A DNA stretch of 64,000 nt from Bordetella petrii (GTDB lineage Bacteria; Pseudomonadota; Gammaproteobacteria; Burkholderiales; Burkholderiaceae_B). The position numbers and the translations under genes are program-made. Every line of letters starts with the position of its first letter. The stretch's first letter is position 1. The stretch spans positions 1,065,229-1,129,228 of the forward strand of contig NZ_JAFMZZ010000004.1 of the NCBI RefSeq assembly GCF_017356245.1, read 5' to 3'. Shown one piece after another: positions 54,620 to 63,868 of the stretch. The notes beneath the pieces were generated by a model. That model saw nothing but the letters and a program-made list of their open reading frames with translations. It was not told the DNA's origin and did no database searches.

Positions 54620-55546
54620 ATGCTTACCGTGCAGGAACTGGTCGACGACAACGCCGACAAAATCCCCTTCAACTGGATCGCGGGCCACGGCGCCGCCGAA
54701 CGCAATATCCGCGACGACGGCATGGCGGCCGCCGACCTGGTCGGCCACCTGAACCTCATCCACCCGTCGCGCATCCAGGTGTTCGGCCAGGAAGAACTGG
54801 CCTACTACAGCCGCTTCGATCTGCGCCGCCGCACGCACCACATGGACGAGCTGCTGATCGGCGGGGTGCCGGCCATCCTGCTGGCCGACGGCCTGTCGCC
54901 GCCGCAAGACCTGATCGACCAGTGCGAGCAGCACCAGGTGCCGCTGCTGTCCACCCCAGTGGCGGCCGCTCAGCTCATCGACCTGCTGCGCATCTACCTG
55001 GGCAAGAAACTGGCGCCCACCACCACCGTGCATGGCGTCTTCATGGACGTGCTGGGCCTGGGCGTGCTGATCACCGGCGAATCGGGGCTGGGCAAGAGCG
55101 AGCTGGCGCTTGAACTGATTTCGCGCGGGCACGGCCTGGTGGCCGACGACGCGGTAGAGTTTTCGCGCATCGCGCCCGGCATGATCGAAGGGCACTGTCC
55201 GCCGCTGCTGCAGAACATGCTCGAAGTGCGCGGCCTGGGCCTGCTCGACATCCGCACCATCTTCGGCGAGACCTCGGTGCGCCGCAAGATGCGCCTGAAG
55301 CTCATCGTGCACCTGGTGCGCGCCACCGCCCAGGACAAATTCGAACGCCTGCCGCTGCAGGACATCACCCAGGACATGCTGGGCATGCCGGTGCGCAAAG
55401 TCATGCTGCAGGTGGCGGCGGGCCGCAACCTGGCGGTGCTGGTCGAGGCCGCCGTGCGCAACACCATCCTGAAGCTGCGCGGCATCGACACCCTGGGCGA
55501 ATTCATGGAACGCCAGGCCATGGCGATCCTGCAAAGCAGCAAGTAG
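54620..55546 (+). CDS. hprK: HPr kinase/phosphorylase HprK
   Basis: Phosphorylates and dephosphorylates HPr on Ser46. The 308-residue protein has an N-terminal domain ([29 protein letters not shown]), the catalytic region [11 protein letters not shown] with His138, the P-loop [15 protein letters not shown] (153-160 core), the acidic [11 protein letters not shown] and the HprK signature [17 protein letters not shown]. In proteobacteria it works in a regulatory PTS lacking sugar permeases, together with PtsN. Normally rapZ follows; here it is 3.7 kb away. Confidence 0.97.
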   Translation: MLTVQELVDDNADKIPFNWIAGHGAAERNIRDDGMAAADLVGHLNLIHPSRIQVFGQEELAYYSRFDLRRRTHHMDELLIGGVPAILLADGLSPPQDLIDQCEQHQVPLLSTPVAAAQLIDLLRIYLGKKLAPTTTVHGVFMDVLGLGVLITGESGLGKSELALELISRGHGLVADDAVEFSRIAPGMIEGHCPPLLQNMLEVRGLGLLDIRTIFGETSVRRKMRLKLIVHLVRATAQDKFERLPLQDITQDMLGMPVRKVMLQVAAGRNLAVLVEAAVRNTILKLRGIDTLGEFMERQAMAILQSSK

Positions 55547-55573
55547 GGGCGCCGCCATGGCGGCCCCGGCACC

Positions 55574-57016
55574 ATGGGCGTGACCCGCTACCAGGCGCTG
55601 GCCGACGATATCGCGCACGCCATCCGCGAAGGCCTGCTGTGCGAGGGCGACAAGCTGCCATCGGTGCGCGAAACCTGCGCCAGCCGGGGCGTCAGCCCTT
55701 CCACCGTATTCCAGGCCTATTACCTGCTTGAAGCGCGCGGGCTGGTGCACGCCCGCCCGCGCTCGGGCTATTACGTGCGGGCGCTGCCCCGCGCCCTGCC
55801 GCCCGAGCCCGAGATCTCGCGCCCCGGGGGCGGCTCGACTTCCCTGGCCATCAGCGAGCGCATCTTCGACATTCTCGATTCCGTGCAGGACCGCGCGGTC
55901 GCGCCGCTGGGCTCGGCATTCCCGGCCGCCACGCTGTTTCCGCTGGAGCGGCTGGGCCAGGCCATGTCCGCCTACCTGCGCCGCCTCGACCCGCACGACA
56001 CTGTAGAAGGCCTGTCGCCCGGCAACCCGCGCCTGCGCCGCCAGATCGCGCTGCGCTACCGGGCGGCGGGCGTGCCCGTGGCCGCGGACGACGTGGTAAT
56101 CACCACCGGGGCGCTCGAAGCGCTGAACCTGTGCCTGCACGTGGCCACCCGGCCCGGCGACGCGGTGGTCGTCGAATCCCCCACCTTCTATGGCGCGCTG
56201 CAGGCGCTGGAACAGCGCGGGCTGAAGGCCGTGGAAGTGCCCACCCATCCGCGCCAGGGCATTGCCCTGGACGCCCTGGAAGCGGCCATCGCGCGCCACG
56301 CCCCCAAGGCCTGCTGGCTGATGACGCAGTTCCAGAACCCGCTGGGCAGCCTGATGCCCGAGCAGAAAAAGCGCGACCTGGTCGCGCTGCTGGCGCGCCA
56401 CCAGATTCCGCTGATCGAAGACGATGTGTACGGCGAACTGTATTTCGGCCACGCGCGGCCCCTGCCGGCCAAGGCCTACGACACGCAGGGCCTGGTGCTG
56501 CACTGCTCGTCGTTCTCGAAATGCCTGGCGCCGGGGTTCCGCATCGGCTGGGCCATCGCGGGCCGGTACGCACGGGCGGTGCAGCGCCTGAAGCTGGCCA
56601 CCACGCTGTCGGCCTCGGGGCCGGCCCAGGGCGCGCTGGCGCAGTACCTGGAACGGGGCGGCTACGACCGCCATCTGCGCCGGCTGCGCGGCACGCTGGC
56701 CGCCCAGCAGGAACGGATGCTGGATGCCGTGGCGCGCTATTTCCCCTCGGGCACGCGCGTCACGCGTCCGCAGGGCGGGTTCTTCGTGTGGCTGGAAATG
56801 CCGCCCGGCGCCGAGGCCCTGGAACTGCACCGCCGTGCCCTGGCGCAGGGCATCAGCGTGGCGCCTGGTCCGATTTTCTCGGCCAGCGGGCAATTCGGCC
56901 ATGCCCTGCGCCTGAACTACGGGCACCCATGGGACGAACGCATGGAAAACGCCGTGCGCGAACTGGGCCGCCTGGCTGGCCGGCGCCGCGGCCGGGCGGC
57001 GGCCGGGCCAGGTTAA
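55574..57016 (+). CDS. MocR-type GntR regulator fused to a PLP aminotransferase-like domain
   Basis: A 480-residue MocR/PdxR-class protein. The N-terminal GntR winged helix covers residues about 5-75 (LCEGDKLPSVRETCASRGVS, TVFQAYYLLEARGLVHAR). A fold-type I aminotransferase domain covers about 110-465, with PLP lysine Lys316 in CSSFSKCLAPGFRIGW, TGALEALNLCLHVATRPGD and EDDVYGELYFG. Such regulators sense PLP or an amino acid and usually control a nearby gene. No pdx or amino-acid gene is adjacent. It lies between hprK and rapZ, convergent and overlapping by 4 bp with a cytochrome gene. Confidence 0.93.
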   Translation: MGVTRYQALADDIAHAIREGLLCEGDKLPSVRETCASRGVSPSTVFQAYYLLEARGLVHARPRSGYYVRALPRALPPEPEISRPGGGSTSLAISERIFDILDSVQDRAVAPLGSAFPAATLFPLERLGQAMSAYLRRLDPHDTVEGLSPGNPRLRRQIALRYRAAGVPVAADDVVITTGALEALNLCLHVATRPGDAVVVESPTFYGALQALEQRGLKAVEVPTHPRQGIALDALEAAIARHAPKACWLMTQFQNPLGSLMPEQKKRDLVALLARHQIPLIEDDVYGELYFGHARPLPAKAYDTQGLVLHCSSFSKCLAPGFRIGWAIAGRYARAVQRLKLATTLSASGPAQGALAQYLERGGYDRHLRRLRGTLAAQQERMLDAVARYFPSGTRVTRPQGGFFVWLEMPPGAEALELHRRALAQGISVAPGPIFSASGQFGHALRLNYGHPWDERMENAVRELGRLAGRRRGRAAAGPG

Positions 57017-58299
57017 TTCAGCGTGGATGCATCGCGCACGCGCTTGACCTCGAAAGGCGTGACGCGGCCTGCCTGGTTGCCCCAGCTGGAACGAATATAG
57101 GAAACCAGCGCGGCGACGTCGTTGTCGCCCAGCACCGGCGCGAACGGCGGCATGCCATGCGGACGCGGATTGGCTGCCGTGGCCGGCGCGAATCCGCCAT
57201 CGAGCACCACGCGAATGGCATTCACCGGCAAGGGCGCCGTCACCGTGGGGTTGCCCGCCAGCGCGGGCCAGGCGATGCCGCTGCCCTGCCCCTGGTCCTG
57301 GTGGCACACCGCACAGTGCTGCCGGTACAGCTTGCCGCCGATGTCCATCAGCGCAGCCGACGGCCCGGGCGGCTGCGCGCCCCCCGCCGCCGGCGCGGCC
57401 GGCAGAGATTTCAGGTAAGTGCCCATGGCCAGCGCATCGGCGTCGTTCAGGTACTGCGAACTGCCCAGCACCACTTCGGCCATCGGCCCGCTGGCGGTGG
57501 AATGCCGCGCCATGCCGGTCTGCAGCAGGGTGGCGATGTCTTGCGCGCTCCAGCGGCCCAGCCCCGTGGCGGGGTCGTTGCCCAGGGGCGGCGCGTACCA
57601 GTCCAGCCCGGCGATCAGGCCGCCGGCCAGGCCGTCCGCCGCGCGGGTGGCGCCCAGGCTGTTGCGCGGCGCGTGGCAGGCCGCGCAATGGCCCAGCCCC
57701 TCGACCAGGTAGCGGCCGCGGTTCCATGGCACTGTTTCGCCGGTATCGGGCTGGTAGACGCCCGGCTGGAAATACAGGGCGCGCCAGAAGGCCAGCAGGC
57801 CGCGCTGGTTGTAGGGAAACGCCAGCTCATGCGGACGGCTGGGCTGGCTGACCGGTTCGACCGTGCGCAGATAAGCGAACAGCGCGTCGGCGTCGGCCCG
57901 CGACACGCGGGTGTATTCGGTGTACGGGAAAGCCGGATACAGCAGGCTGCCGTCTTTCGACTTGCCGTTGTGCAGCGCCTGCCAGAAATCGTCGGCGTTC
58001 CAGGTGCCGATGCCGGTTTGCGGGTCGGGCGTGATGTTCGGGCCGTACAACGTGCCGAACGGCGTGGGAATTGCCGTGCCGCCGGCATAGGCCTTGCCGC
58101 CTTGCGCCGTATGGCAGGCCATGCAGTTACCCAGGCGCGCCAGGTAGCGCCCCTGGTCTACCATGCGCGCGGCATCGGCCGGCGCCGCGGCGGTGCCCGC
58201 CGAGGTGTCGTCGCGCGTGCCCATCCAGTACAGCGTGGCCGCCACCGCCAGGCAGGCCAGCAGCAGGGTCAGCAGACAATAGGTGATGATGCGCTTCAT
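57013..58299 (-). CDS. Membrane-anchored triheme cytochrome c
   Basis: A 428-residue cytochrome with an N-terminal signal anchor (ITYCLLTLLLACLAVAATLY) and three haem-binding sites: Cys59-Cys62-His63 (CMACH), Cys205-Cys208-His209 (CAACH) and Cys329-Cys332-His333 (CAVCH). The layout, with VDQGRYLARLGNCMACHTAQ and GRYLVEGLGHCAACHAPRNS, matches the cytochrome subunit of periplasmic alcohol, gluconate or sorbitol dehydrogenases. No dehydrogenase subunit is encoded nearby, so its donor is unknown. It starts 9 bp after the preceding cytochrome gene's stop. Its 3' end overlaps the convergent MocR gene. Confidence 0.93.
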   Translation of the reverse strand: MKRIITYCLLTLLLACLAVAATLYWMGTRDDTSAGTAAAPADAARMVDQGRYLARLGNCMACHTAQGGKAYAGGTAIPTPFGTLYGPNITPDPQTGIGTWNADDFWQALHNGKSKDGSLLYPAFPYTEYTRVSRADADALFAYLRTVEPVSQPSRPHELAFPYNQRGLLAFWRALYFQPGVYQPDTGETVPWNRGRYLVEGLGHCAACHAPRNSLGATRAADGLAGGLIAGLDWYAPPLGNDPATGLGRWSAQDIATLLQTGMARHSTASGPMAEVVLGSSQYLNDADALAMGTYLKSLPAAPAAGGAQPPGPSAALMDIGGKLYRQHCAVCHQDQGQGSGIAWPALAGNPTVTAPLPVNAIRVVLDGGFAPATAANPRPHGMPPFAPVLGDNDVAALVSYIRSSWGNQAGRVTPFEVKRVRDASTLN

Positions 58300-58308
58300 G
58301 CCGGCCCC

Positions 58309-59046
58309 CTAGCGTTGCGCCTGGCTGCCGCATTCGGCAGGCAAGTTCGTCGAACCGGCCGGATCCGGCGCGTAAGGTTCGACCACGGGGCGCGAAGACA
58401 GCCACGCCGACAGGGCGCCGATGTCTTGCGGCGTAAGCTTGTTGGCGATGTCCGCCATGCAATCAGGAGCGGCCGCATGGCGCAGGCCGTTCTTCCAGCC
58501 GCCGATCTGCGCGCCGATGTAGTCGCGCGACAGGCCCAGCAGGCCCGGAATGGCCGGGTCCAGGCCGCTGAGCGCGGCGCCATGGCAAGCCACGCAGGCC
58601 GGCAGCCCGCGCGCCGGGTCGCCGTGCATGGCCAGCACGCGGCCTTGTTCCAGCATGCCGGCCGACGCGGCCGGCCGCACCGGCGGCGGATACGGCACGT
58701 GCTGATCGGCGAAATAAGCGGCAATTTCGCGCAAATAGGCGTCGGGCAGCCCAGCCAGCAGATGCGCCATGGGACGGTACTGGCGCACACCATCGCGGAA
58801 ATTCAGCAATTGGTGATACAGGTAGCCGGCCGGTTTGCCGGCCAGCCGCGGATAGTAGCCATCGGGCCCCGCCTTGCCCTGTTCGCCATGGCAGGCCGTA
58901 CAGGCCGCGACCCGCGCCTGCATGGTGCCGGGCCGCAGGGTGGCGGCATCCTGGGCGGCATCCTGGGCGGCGGCCGGCGCGGCCGGCCAGGCCAGCGCCG
59001 CGCCAGCCGCCGCCAGCACGGCAAGGTAGCGCGGCACCCGCGACAT
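58309..59046 (-). CDS. Diheme cytochrome c (c4-like)
   Basis: A 245-residue exported diheme cytochrome. The signal peptide (YLAVLAAAGAALAWPAAPAA) is followed by two class I domains with haem sites Cys49-Cys52-His53 (CTACHG) and Cys151-Cys154-His155 (CVACHG). The c4 pattern includes YYPRLAGKPAGYLYHQLLNF and MAHLLAGLPDAYLREIAAYF. The start at 59046 gives a normal signal peptide; an ATG nine codons earlier is possible. It is the first gene of a two-cytochrome unit with the triheme protein, and both probably shuttle electrons between a periplasmic dehydrogenase or bc1 and an oxidase. Confidence 0.92.
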   Translation of the reverse strand: MSRVPRYLAVLAAAGAALAWPAAPAAAQDAAQDAATLRPGTMQARVAACTACHGEQGKAGPDGYYPRLAGKPAGYLYHQLLNFRDGVRQYRPMAHLLAGLPDAYLREIAAYFADQHVPYPPPVRPAASAGMLEQGRVLAMHGDPARGLPACVACHGAALSGLDPAIPGLLGLSRDYIGAQIGGWKNGLRHAAAPDCMADIANKLTPQDIGALSAWLSSRPVVEPYAPDPAGSTNLPAECGSQAQR

Positions 59047-59227
59047 ATAGTAGAAAAGGGGAATTGCTGACATTGCTGCGTATGCGATAAGCGGGGCGAA
59101 ACCCCCGGGGCGGCACAAGGTTACGCCACCGCGGCAGGGCGGTACAGGATCAGTCGTGCAGTTTACGGCCATATCAGATGACATCGCGCGCGCATTCTGA
59201 CGGCAAAATCATGCAACAATCAAGACC

Positions 59228-60100
59228 ATGCTAAAAGTTGTCCTCATTACCGGCATCTCCGGCTCCGGCAAGTCGGTGGCGCTGCGCATGCTGGAAGATG
59301 CCGGCTACACCTGTATCGACAACCTGCCGGTGCGTTTTCTCAGCGAATTCGTCGCCGGCGCGCGCGACGACGGCCTGGAACGCGTCGCCATCGCCATCGA
59401 TGTGCGCTCGCCGGGCGAACTGGCCGAACTGCCGGGCGTCATTACCGCCATGCGCGCCATGGGCACCTCGCTGCGCGTGATCTTCCTCGACGCCAATACG
59501 CACACCCTGGCCCAGCGCTATTCCGAATCGCGCCGCCGCCACCCGCTTACCGACCGCCTGTCGCGCGGCGGCCAGGCGCCGTCGCTGCTCGACTGCATTG
59601 CGCTCGAACGCGACCTGCTCGCCCCGCTGCGCGACCAGGAACACGTCATCGACACTTCCGACCTGACGCCCGGCCAGCTGCGCGCCTGGATCCGCGACCT
59701 GGTCCAGGCCGATCGGCCGCCGCTGGTGCTGACCTTCGAATCGTTCGCCTACAAGCGCGGCGTGCCCAGCGACGCCGACCTGGTGTTCGACGTGCGCTGC
59801 CTGCCCAATCCCTATTACGACCGCAACCTGCGCCCGCTGACCGGCCGCGACGAGCCTGTGGCCACATGGCTGGCCGGCTTCGAGATCGTCGGCCAGATGA
59901 TCGACGACATTACCGGCTACTTGCGGCGCTGGCTGCCGCAGTACACGCAAGATACGCGCAACTACCTGACGATCGCCATCGGCTGCACCGGCGGCCAGCA
60001 CCGCTCGGTGTATGTGGTCGAGCAGCTGGCGCTGCGCTTTTCCGATCACGATCCGCTGCTGGTGCGCCACCGCACGCAATTCCCGGAAGAACCCACATGA
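59228..60100 (+). CDS. rapZ: RNase adapter/nucleotide-binding protein RapZ
   Basis: A 290-residue P-loop protein. Walker A GISGSGKS lies at 9-16. It also has YTCIDNLPVRFLSEFV, the Walker B-like VIFLDANTHTLAQRYSESRR, TFESFAYKRGVPSDADLVFD and VRCLPNPYYDRNLRPLTGRD, and the C-terminal IGCTGGQHRSVYVVEQLA. In E. coli it directs the sRNA GlmZ to RNase E to tune glmS; whether GlmZ exists here is unknown. It is coupled to rlpA by a 4-bp overlap. In related genomes it follows hprK directly. Confidence 0.95.
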   Translation: MLKVVLITGISGSGKSVALRMLEDAGYTCIDNLPVRFLSEFVAGARDDGLERVAIAIDVRSPGELAELPGVITAMRAMGTSLRVIFLDANTHTLAQRYSESRRRHPLTDRLSRGGQAPSLLDCIALERDLLAPLRDQEHVIDTSDLTPGQLRAWIRDLVQADRPPLVLTFESFAYKRGVPSDADLVFDVRCLPNPYYDRNLRPLTGRDEPVATWLAGFEIVGQMIDDITGYLRRWLPQYTQDTRNYLTIAIGCTGGQHRSVYVVEQLALRFSDHDPLLVRHRTQFPEEPT

Positions 60101-61056
60101 ACCGCTGCCGCCTGATTCTCGCGCCGGTGCTGGTGGGGCTGGCCGTGCTGGTCACCGGATGCTCGTCGACCGGCACGCGCAAGGCCGGCGGCTATTACCA
60201 GGACGACGGCCCGGGAGCCAACCCGCCGTCCGACCTGGACAACATCCCCGATGCCGTGCCCCGGCTCGAACCGCTGGCCAGCGGCGCGAACCGCCCGTAT
60301 ACCGTGTTCGGCAAGCGCTATGTGCCGGTGGCCGACGACGACCATCCCTACAAAGAGCGCGGCATTGCCTCGTGGTATGGCAAGAAGTTCCACGGCCAGC
60401 GCACGTCCATCGGCGAGATCTACGACATGTACGCCATGACGGCGGCCCACCCCACCATGCCGCTGCCCAGCTATGCGCGGGTCACCAGCAGCATCAACGG
60501 CCGCACGGTCATCGTGCGGGTCAACGACCGCGGGCCGTTCCACAGCAACCGCATCATGGACCTGTCGTATGCCGCGGCGCGCAAACTGGGCATCATCGGG
60601 CCCGGCAGCGGCGAAGTCACGGTCGAACGCATCTTGCCCGAAGAAATCCGCGTGGCCCAGTCGCAGGGCAAGGCCGTGTCCGGCACGGCGGGCACGGCCG
60701 GCGGCAAGCCCACCGCGCTGGCATCGGCCGATCCGGCCCCGCTGCCGGCCGGCAGCGAACTGACCATGACCGAACTCGCGCCGGCAGCGGCCGCTTCCGC
60801 TGCCGCGCCGTCCACGGTGCAAGGCGTGTACCTGCAAGTGGGCGCGTTCAGCCAGCCCGCCAACGCCCAGACCCTGATGCATCGTGTCAATAGCCAGCTG
60901 GACGCCGCGGCCGGCACACCATCGGCCGTGGTGCAACAGGCCGGCAGCCTGTACCGGGTACGCATCGGCCCCTACAGTGACCGGGCCGCCGCCCTGGGCG
61001 CGGCCCGTCAGGTGGCCGACCGCACCGGCATCCTGCCCAGCCTGGCTACTCCCTGA
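60097..61056 (+). CDS. rlpA: Septal ring lytic transglycosylase RlpA family lipoprotein
   Basis: A 319-residue lipoprotein with lipobox LVTG-Cys22. The double-psi beta-barrel domain covers about 85-180 (GIASWYGKKFHGQRTSIGE, the catalytic-region VRVNDRGPFHSNRIMDLSYA). An Ala/Pro linker precedes a C-terminal SPOR domain (about 245-319, VYLQVGAFSQPANAQTLMHR), which binds denuded septal glycan. In Pseudomonas RlpA cleaves glycan lacking stem peptides. It is translationally coupled to rapZ and followed by a dispersed palindromic repeat. Confidence 0.93.
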   Translation: MNRCRLILAPVLVGLAVLVTGCSSTGTRKAGGYYQDDGPGANPPSDLDNIPDAVPRLEPLASGANRPYTVFGKRYVPVADDDHPYKERGIASWYGKKFHGQRTSIGEIYDMYAMTAAHPTMPLPSYARVTSSINGRTVIVRVNDRGPFHSNRIMDLSYAAARKLGIIGPGSGEVTVERILPEEIRVAQSQGKAVSGTAGTAGGKPTALASADPAPLPAGSELTMTELAPAAAASAAAPSTVQGVYLQVGAFSQPANAQTLMHRVNSQLDAAAGTPSAVVQQAGSLYRVRIGPYSDRAAALGAARQVADRTGILPSLATP

Positions 61057-61068
61057 ACCGGGGAGCCA

Positions 61069-61157
61069 GGTGTCAGGCTCCGCAGGTGCCTGACACCGCT
61101 GCAGGCCACAGCCATCCCAGTCGTACGGTGTCTGACACCCTGCGGGAGTCAGACACC
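61069..61157. repeat. Dispersed two-hairpin palindromic repeat, full copy, reverse orientation
   Basis: Here the TCAGGC-type hairpin comes first (61069-61097, GGTGTCAGGCTCC, loop GCA, GGTGCCTGACACC) and the TCTGAC-type hairpin second (61127-61157, GGTGTCTGACACCC, loop TGC, GGGAGTCAGACACC). Both are exact-type reverse complements of the copies at 23614 and 27766. It separates the convergent stops of rlpA and ogt. Confidence 0.92.
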
Positions 61158-61167
61158 TGGGCCGCCA

Positions 61168-61731
61168 CTACCAGGGCAGTTCGGCCTGGCCGTTGTCGAT
61201 GCGGCGGGTCCGGGCGCTGCGCCCGGCATAGCGGTGCCCCTCATGCGCCAGCAAGGCCTGTTTGCGCGCCAGGCCGCCGCCGAAGCCGGTCAGCGAGGTG
61301 TCGCGGCCGATCACGCGATGGCACGGGATGAAAATCGAAATGGGGTTGCGCCCGATAGCCTGGGCCGCCGCCCGCACCGACTTCGGCCTGCCGATGGACA
61401 GGGCCAGGTCGCCATAGCTGCAAGTCGTGCCGAAAGGCAGGCCCAGCAAAGCCCGCCACACGGCCTGCTGGAACGCCGTGCCCTGCGGATCGAGCGCCAC
61501 GTCGAATTCGCGCCGCCGCCCGGCGAACCACTGGGCCAGTTCGTCGCGCGCCTGGCCCAGGACGGCATGGTCGGGCGCCAGCCGCCAGGCCGGCGACGGC
61601 GGCGGCAGGTCCCATTGGTCCAGGAACCAGGCGCCGCGCAGCGCGTCGTCGCTGGCGGCCAGCCGCAAGCCGCCCAGCGGCGTGTCGGCGTCCAGGTAGG
61701 CCACCGCTTCATTCGCCGCCAGGCGCTTCAT
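61168..61731 (-). CDS. ogt: Methylated-DNA-protein-cysteine methyltransferase Ogt
   Basis: Suicidal repair of O6-methylguanine. The 187 residues contain FQQAVWRALLGLPFGTTCSY, IGRPKSVRAAAQAIGRNPIS, the active-site Cys in IPCHRVIGRDTSLTGFGGGL and LARKQALLAHEG. The N-terminal half is a degenerate ribonuclease-like domain. There is no AraC-like part, so it is Ogt-type rather than Ada. Its start overlaps the rsmI stop by 4 bp, so it is translated from the rsmI message. Confidence 0.96.
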   Translation of the reverse strand: MKRLAANEAVAYLDADTPLGGLRLAASDDALRGAWFLDQWDLPPPSPAWRLAPDHAVLGQARDELAQWFAGRRREFDVALDPQGTAFQQAVWRALLGLPFGTTCSYGDLALSIGRPKSVRAAAQAIGRNPISIFIPCHRVIGRDTSLTGFGGGLARKQALLAHEGHRYAGRSARTRRIDNGQAELPW

Positions 61732-62663
61732 GCGGACTCCTTTCTCGCCAGGGCCAGCGCGTACAAGGCGTCGCGCGGCTGTCCGGTGACCTTGGCGGCC
61801 ACCCGCGCCGCATCGCGCACCGACAGGCTTTCGAGCAGGGCGTCGAGCAGCGCCGCAGTGGCCGGGTCGTCCGGGCCGGCGGCGCTGGCCGCGGCCTCGG
61901 CCGCATGCACGATCAGCACGAATTCACCCTGCGCGCGGTGCGGATCGGCGGCCAGCCATTCGGCCGCCTGCGCCAGCGGCAGCGTGGCGATCTGCTCGAA
62001 CCGCTTGGTGAGCTCGCGCGCGATGGTCAGCATGCGCGCCGGGCCGCAGACCTCGAGCAGGTCGGCCAGGCAGGCCGCCAGCCGATGCGGCGACTCGAAC
62101 AACACCACCGGCGCGGGCAGCGCGCACCATGAGCGCAGCCAGCGCTGGCGCGCCGCCGCCTTGGGCGGCGCGAAGCCCGCGAACGCATAGGCCGGGTTTT
62201 CGTCGGACGTGGCTCCGCTGCCCATCAGCGCGGCAATAACCGAACTGGGGCCCGGCACCGGCACCACGGCGTAACCCGCGGCCCGCACGGCCCGCACCAC
62301 GCGCGCGCCCGGGTCGCTGACAGCCGGCGCGCCGGCATCGGACACCAGCGCCACCCGCTGCCCCTTCGCCAGGCGCTGGCAGATGTCCTGCGCGGCGGCC
62401 GCTTCGTTGTGGCGGTGGGCCGCCATCAGCGGCGTGGTGATTCCCCAGGCATCCAGCAGGCTGCGGCTGGACCGCGTATCTTCGGCGGCGATCACGTCGG
62501 CGCGCGCCAGGGCCTGCCAGGCGCGCAGGCCCAGGTCGCCCAGGTTGCCGATGGGGGTGGCCACGACGTACAGCGCGGCTTCGGGCCAGTGCTGGCCGGC
62601 CACGCGCTCGGCCATGCGGCTCCAGGCGTCGCCGGCGGGCTCGGGCGAGACATTCTGATTCAT
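61728..62663 (-). CDS. rsmI: 16S rRNA (cytidine-1402-2'-O)-methyltransferase RsmI
   Basis: Methylates C1402 in the decoding centre. The 311-residue tetrapyrrole-methylase-fold protein has YVVATPIGNLGDLGLRAWQA, AEDTRSSRSLLDAWGI, the SAM-site RVALVSDAGAPAVSDPG and PGPSSVIAALMGSG, and PVVLFESPHRLAACLADL. The ATG at 62663 is 18 residues ahead of the conserved start region. It is divergent from yraN, 92 bp apart, as in many proteobacteria. Confidence 0.95.
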   Translation of the reverse strand: MNQNVSPEPAGDAWSRMAERVAGQHWPEAALYVVATPIGNLGDLGLRAWQALARADVIAAEDTRSSRSLLDAWGITTPLMAAHRHNEAAAAQDICQRLAKGQRVALVSDAGAPAVSDPGARVVRAVRAAGYAVVPVPGPSSVIAALMGSGATSDENPAYAFAGFAPPKAAARQRWLRSWCALPAPVVLFESPHRLAACLADLLEVCGPARMLTIARELTKRFEQIATLPLAQAAEWLAADPHRAQGEFVLIVHAAEAAASAAGPDDPATAALLDALLESLSVRDAARVAAKVTGQPRDALYALALARKESA

Positions 62664-62755
62664 GGGGGGCTGGCGGCTAGGCGGCAAATTGTGCCAGTGT
62701 AGCCGCCCGCCCTGGCCAGCGCGTACCCAAGCCCCGAACACCCCCTGGAGCCCCC

Positions 62756-63244
62756 ATGTCCGATCTTTTCCTGGATATCGCCTACGAGCGGGCCCGCCAG
62801 GCCCAGCAGCGCCTGCTCAAGCGGCGCCGGGCCGCCGCGCGGCGGGCCGCGCGCGGGCCCGCCCCGGCTCCGGCCCCGCGCGCTTCGCCCACGCAGCGGG
62901 CCGGCACCGCGCACGAAGACCAGGCCCTGCGGCTGCTGGCGGGCGCCGGCCTGGTGCCGCTGGCGCGCAACCTGCATTGCCGCACCGGCGAAATCGACCT
63001 GGTAATGCGCGATGGCGACACGCTGGTGTTCGTTGAAGTGCGCGCCCGGGCCAGCGGCCGCTACGGCGGCGCCGCGGCCAGCATCGGCCGGGCCAAGCGG
63101 GCCCGCCTGCTGCGCAGCGCCGCCCTGCTGCTGCCCGACCTGGCGCGCCGCCATTGGGGCGGCCGGATTCCGCCGGTGCGCTTCGACGTGGTGGCCTTCG
63201 AGGCCGGCCAGGCGGACTGGCTGCCGGCCGCCTTCACCCTGTAG
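62756..63244 (+). CDS. yraN: UPF0102 family endonuclease-like protein YraN
   Basis: A 162-residue protein of the YraN family. The conserved core starts [20 protein letters not shown] and runs through [38 protein letters not shown] and [10 protein letters not shown]. The core has the E-x-D...E-x-R layout of Holliday-junction/restriction-type nuclease folds, but activity is unproven. About 45 basic residues precede the core ([20 protein letters not shown]), an unusual highly arginine-rich extension. It begins the yraN-diaA-dolP group. Confidence 0.92.
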   Translation: MSDLFLDIAYERARQAQQRLLKRRRAAARRAARGPAPAPAPRASPTQRAGTAHEDQALRLLAGAGLVPLARNLHCRTGEIDLVMRDGDTLVFVEVRARASGRYGGAAASIGRAKRARLLRSAALLLPDLARRHWGGRIPPVRFDVVAFEAGQADWLPAAFTL

Positions 63245-63274
63245 CCTGCCCGGCGCCGTGAGATAATGCCGGCC

Positions 63275-63868
63275 ATGGATATGACCTCTCGGATGACGTC
63301 GCACTTCCGCGACGCCATGGCCGTCTGCGAACAAAGCATGCACGCGCTGTCCGGCCCCCTGGCCGGCGCGGTCGACCTGCTGTTCGCGGCCCTGGCCAAC
63401 AACGGCAAGATACTGGCGTGCGGCAACGGCGGCTCGGCCGCCGACGCCCAGCATTTCATCGCCGAACTGGTGGGCCGCTTCGAACGCGAGCGCCTGCCCC
63501 TGGCCGGTGTCGCCCTGAACACCGACACCGCCATTCTTACCGCGGTCGGCAACGACTACGGCTTCGAAGAAATCTACGAACGCCAGGTCAGCGCGCTGGG
63601 CCAGCCCGGCGATGTGCTGGTGGCGATTTCCACCAGCGGCAATTCCGCCAACGTGATCCGCGCCATCCAGGCCGCCCACGAGCGCGAAATGTCCGTCATC
63701 GCCCTCACGGGCAAGGGCGGCGGCGTGGTCAGTGAACTCCTGGCTGCGCACGACGTCCATCTATGTGTGCCGCATGACCGCACCATGCGCATCCAGGAAA
63801 TCCACGGCCTGCTGCTGCATGCGCTGTGCGACGGTATAGATGCCCTTCTTCTAGGAGACACCGAATGA
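63275..63868 (+). CDS. diaA: SIS-domain protein DiaA/GmhA-like (DnaA-initiator associating)
   Basis: A 197-residue SIS-fold protein with KILACGNGGSAADAQHFIAE, PLAGVALNTDTAILTAVGND, DVLVAISTSGNSANVIRAIQ and IQEIHGLLLHALCDGIDALL. Family members are either DiaA, which binds DnaA, or GmhA, the heptose isomerase. Gene order after yraN and before a BON lipoprotein, as in E. coli yraN-diaA-dolP, favours DiaA, but with rfaE2 in the same chromosome region a GmhA role cannot be excluded. An in-frame ATG at 63266 is an alternative start. It overlaps the next gene by 4 bp. Confidence 0.9.
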   Translation: MDMTSRMTSHFRDAMAVCEQSMHALSGPLAGAVDLLFAALANNGKILACGNGGSAADAQHFIAELVGRFERERLPLAGVALNTDTAILTAVGNDYGFEEIYERQVSALGQPGDVLVAISTSGNSANVIRAIQAAHEREMSVIALTGKGGGVVSELLAAHDVHLCVPHDRTMRIQEIHGLLLHALCDGIDALLLGDTE

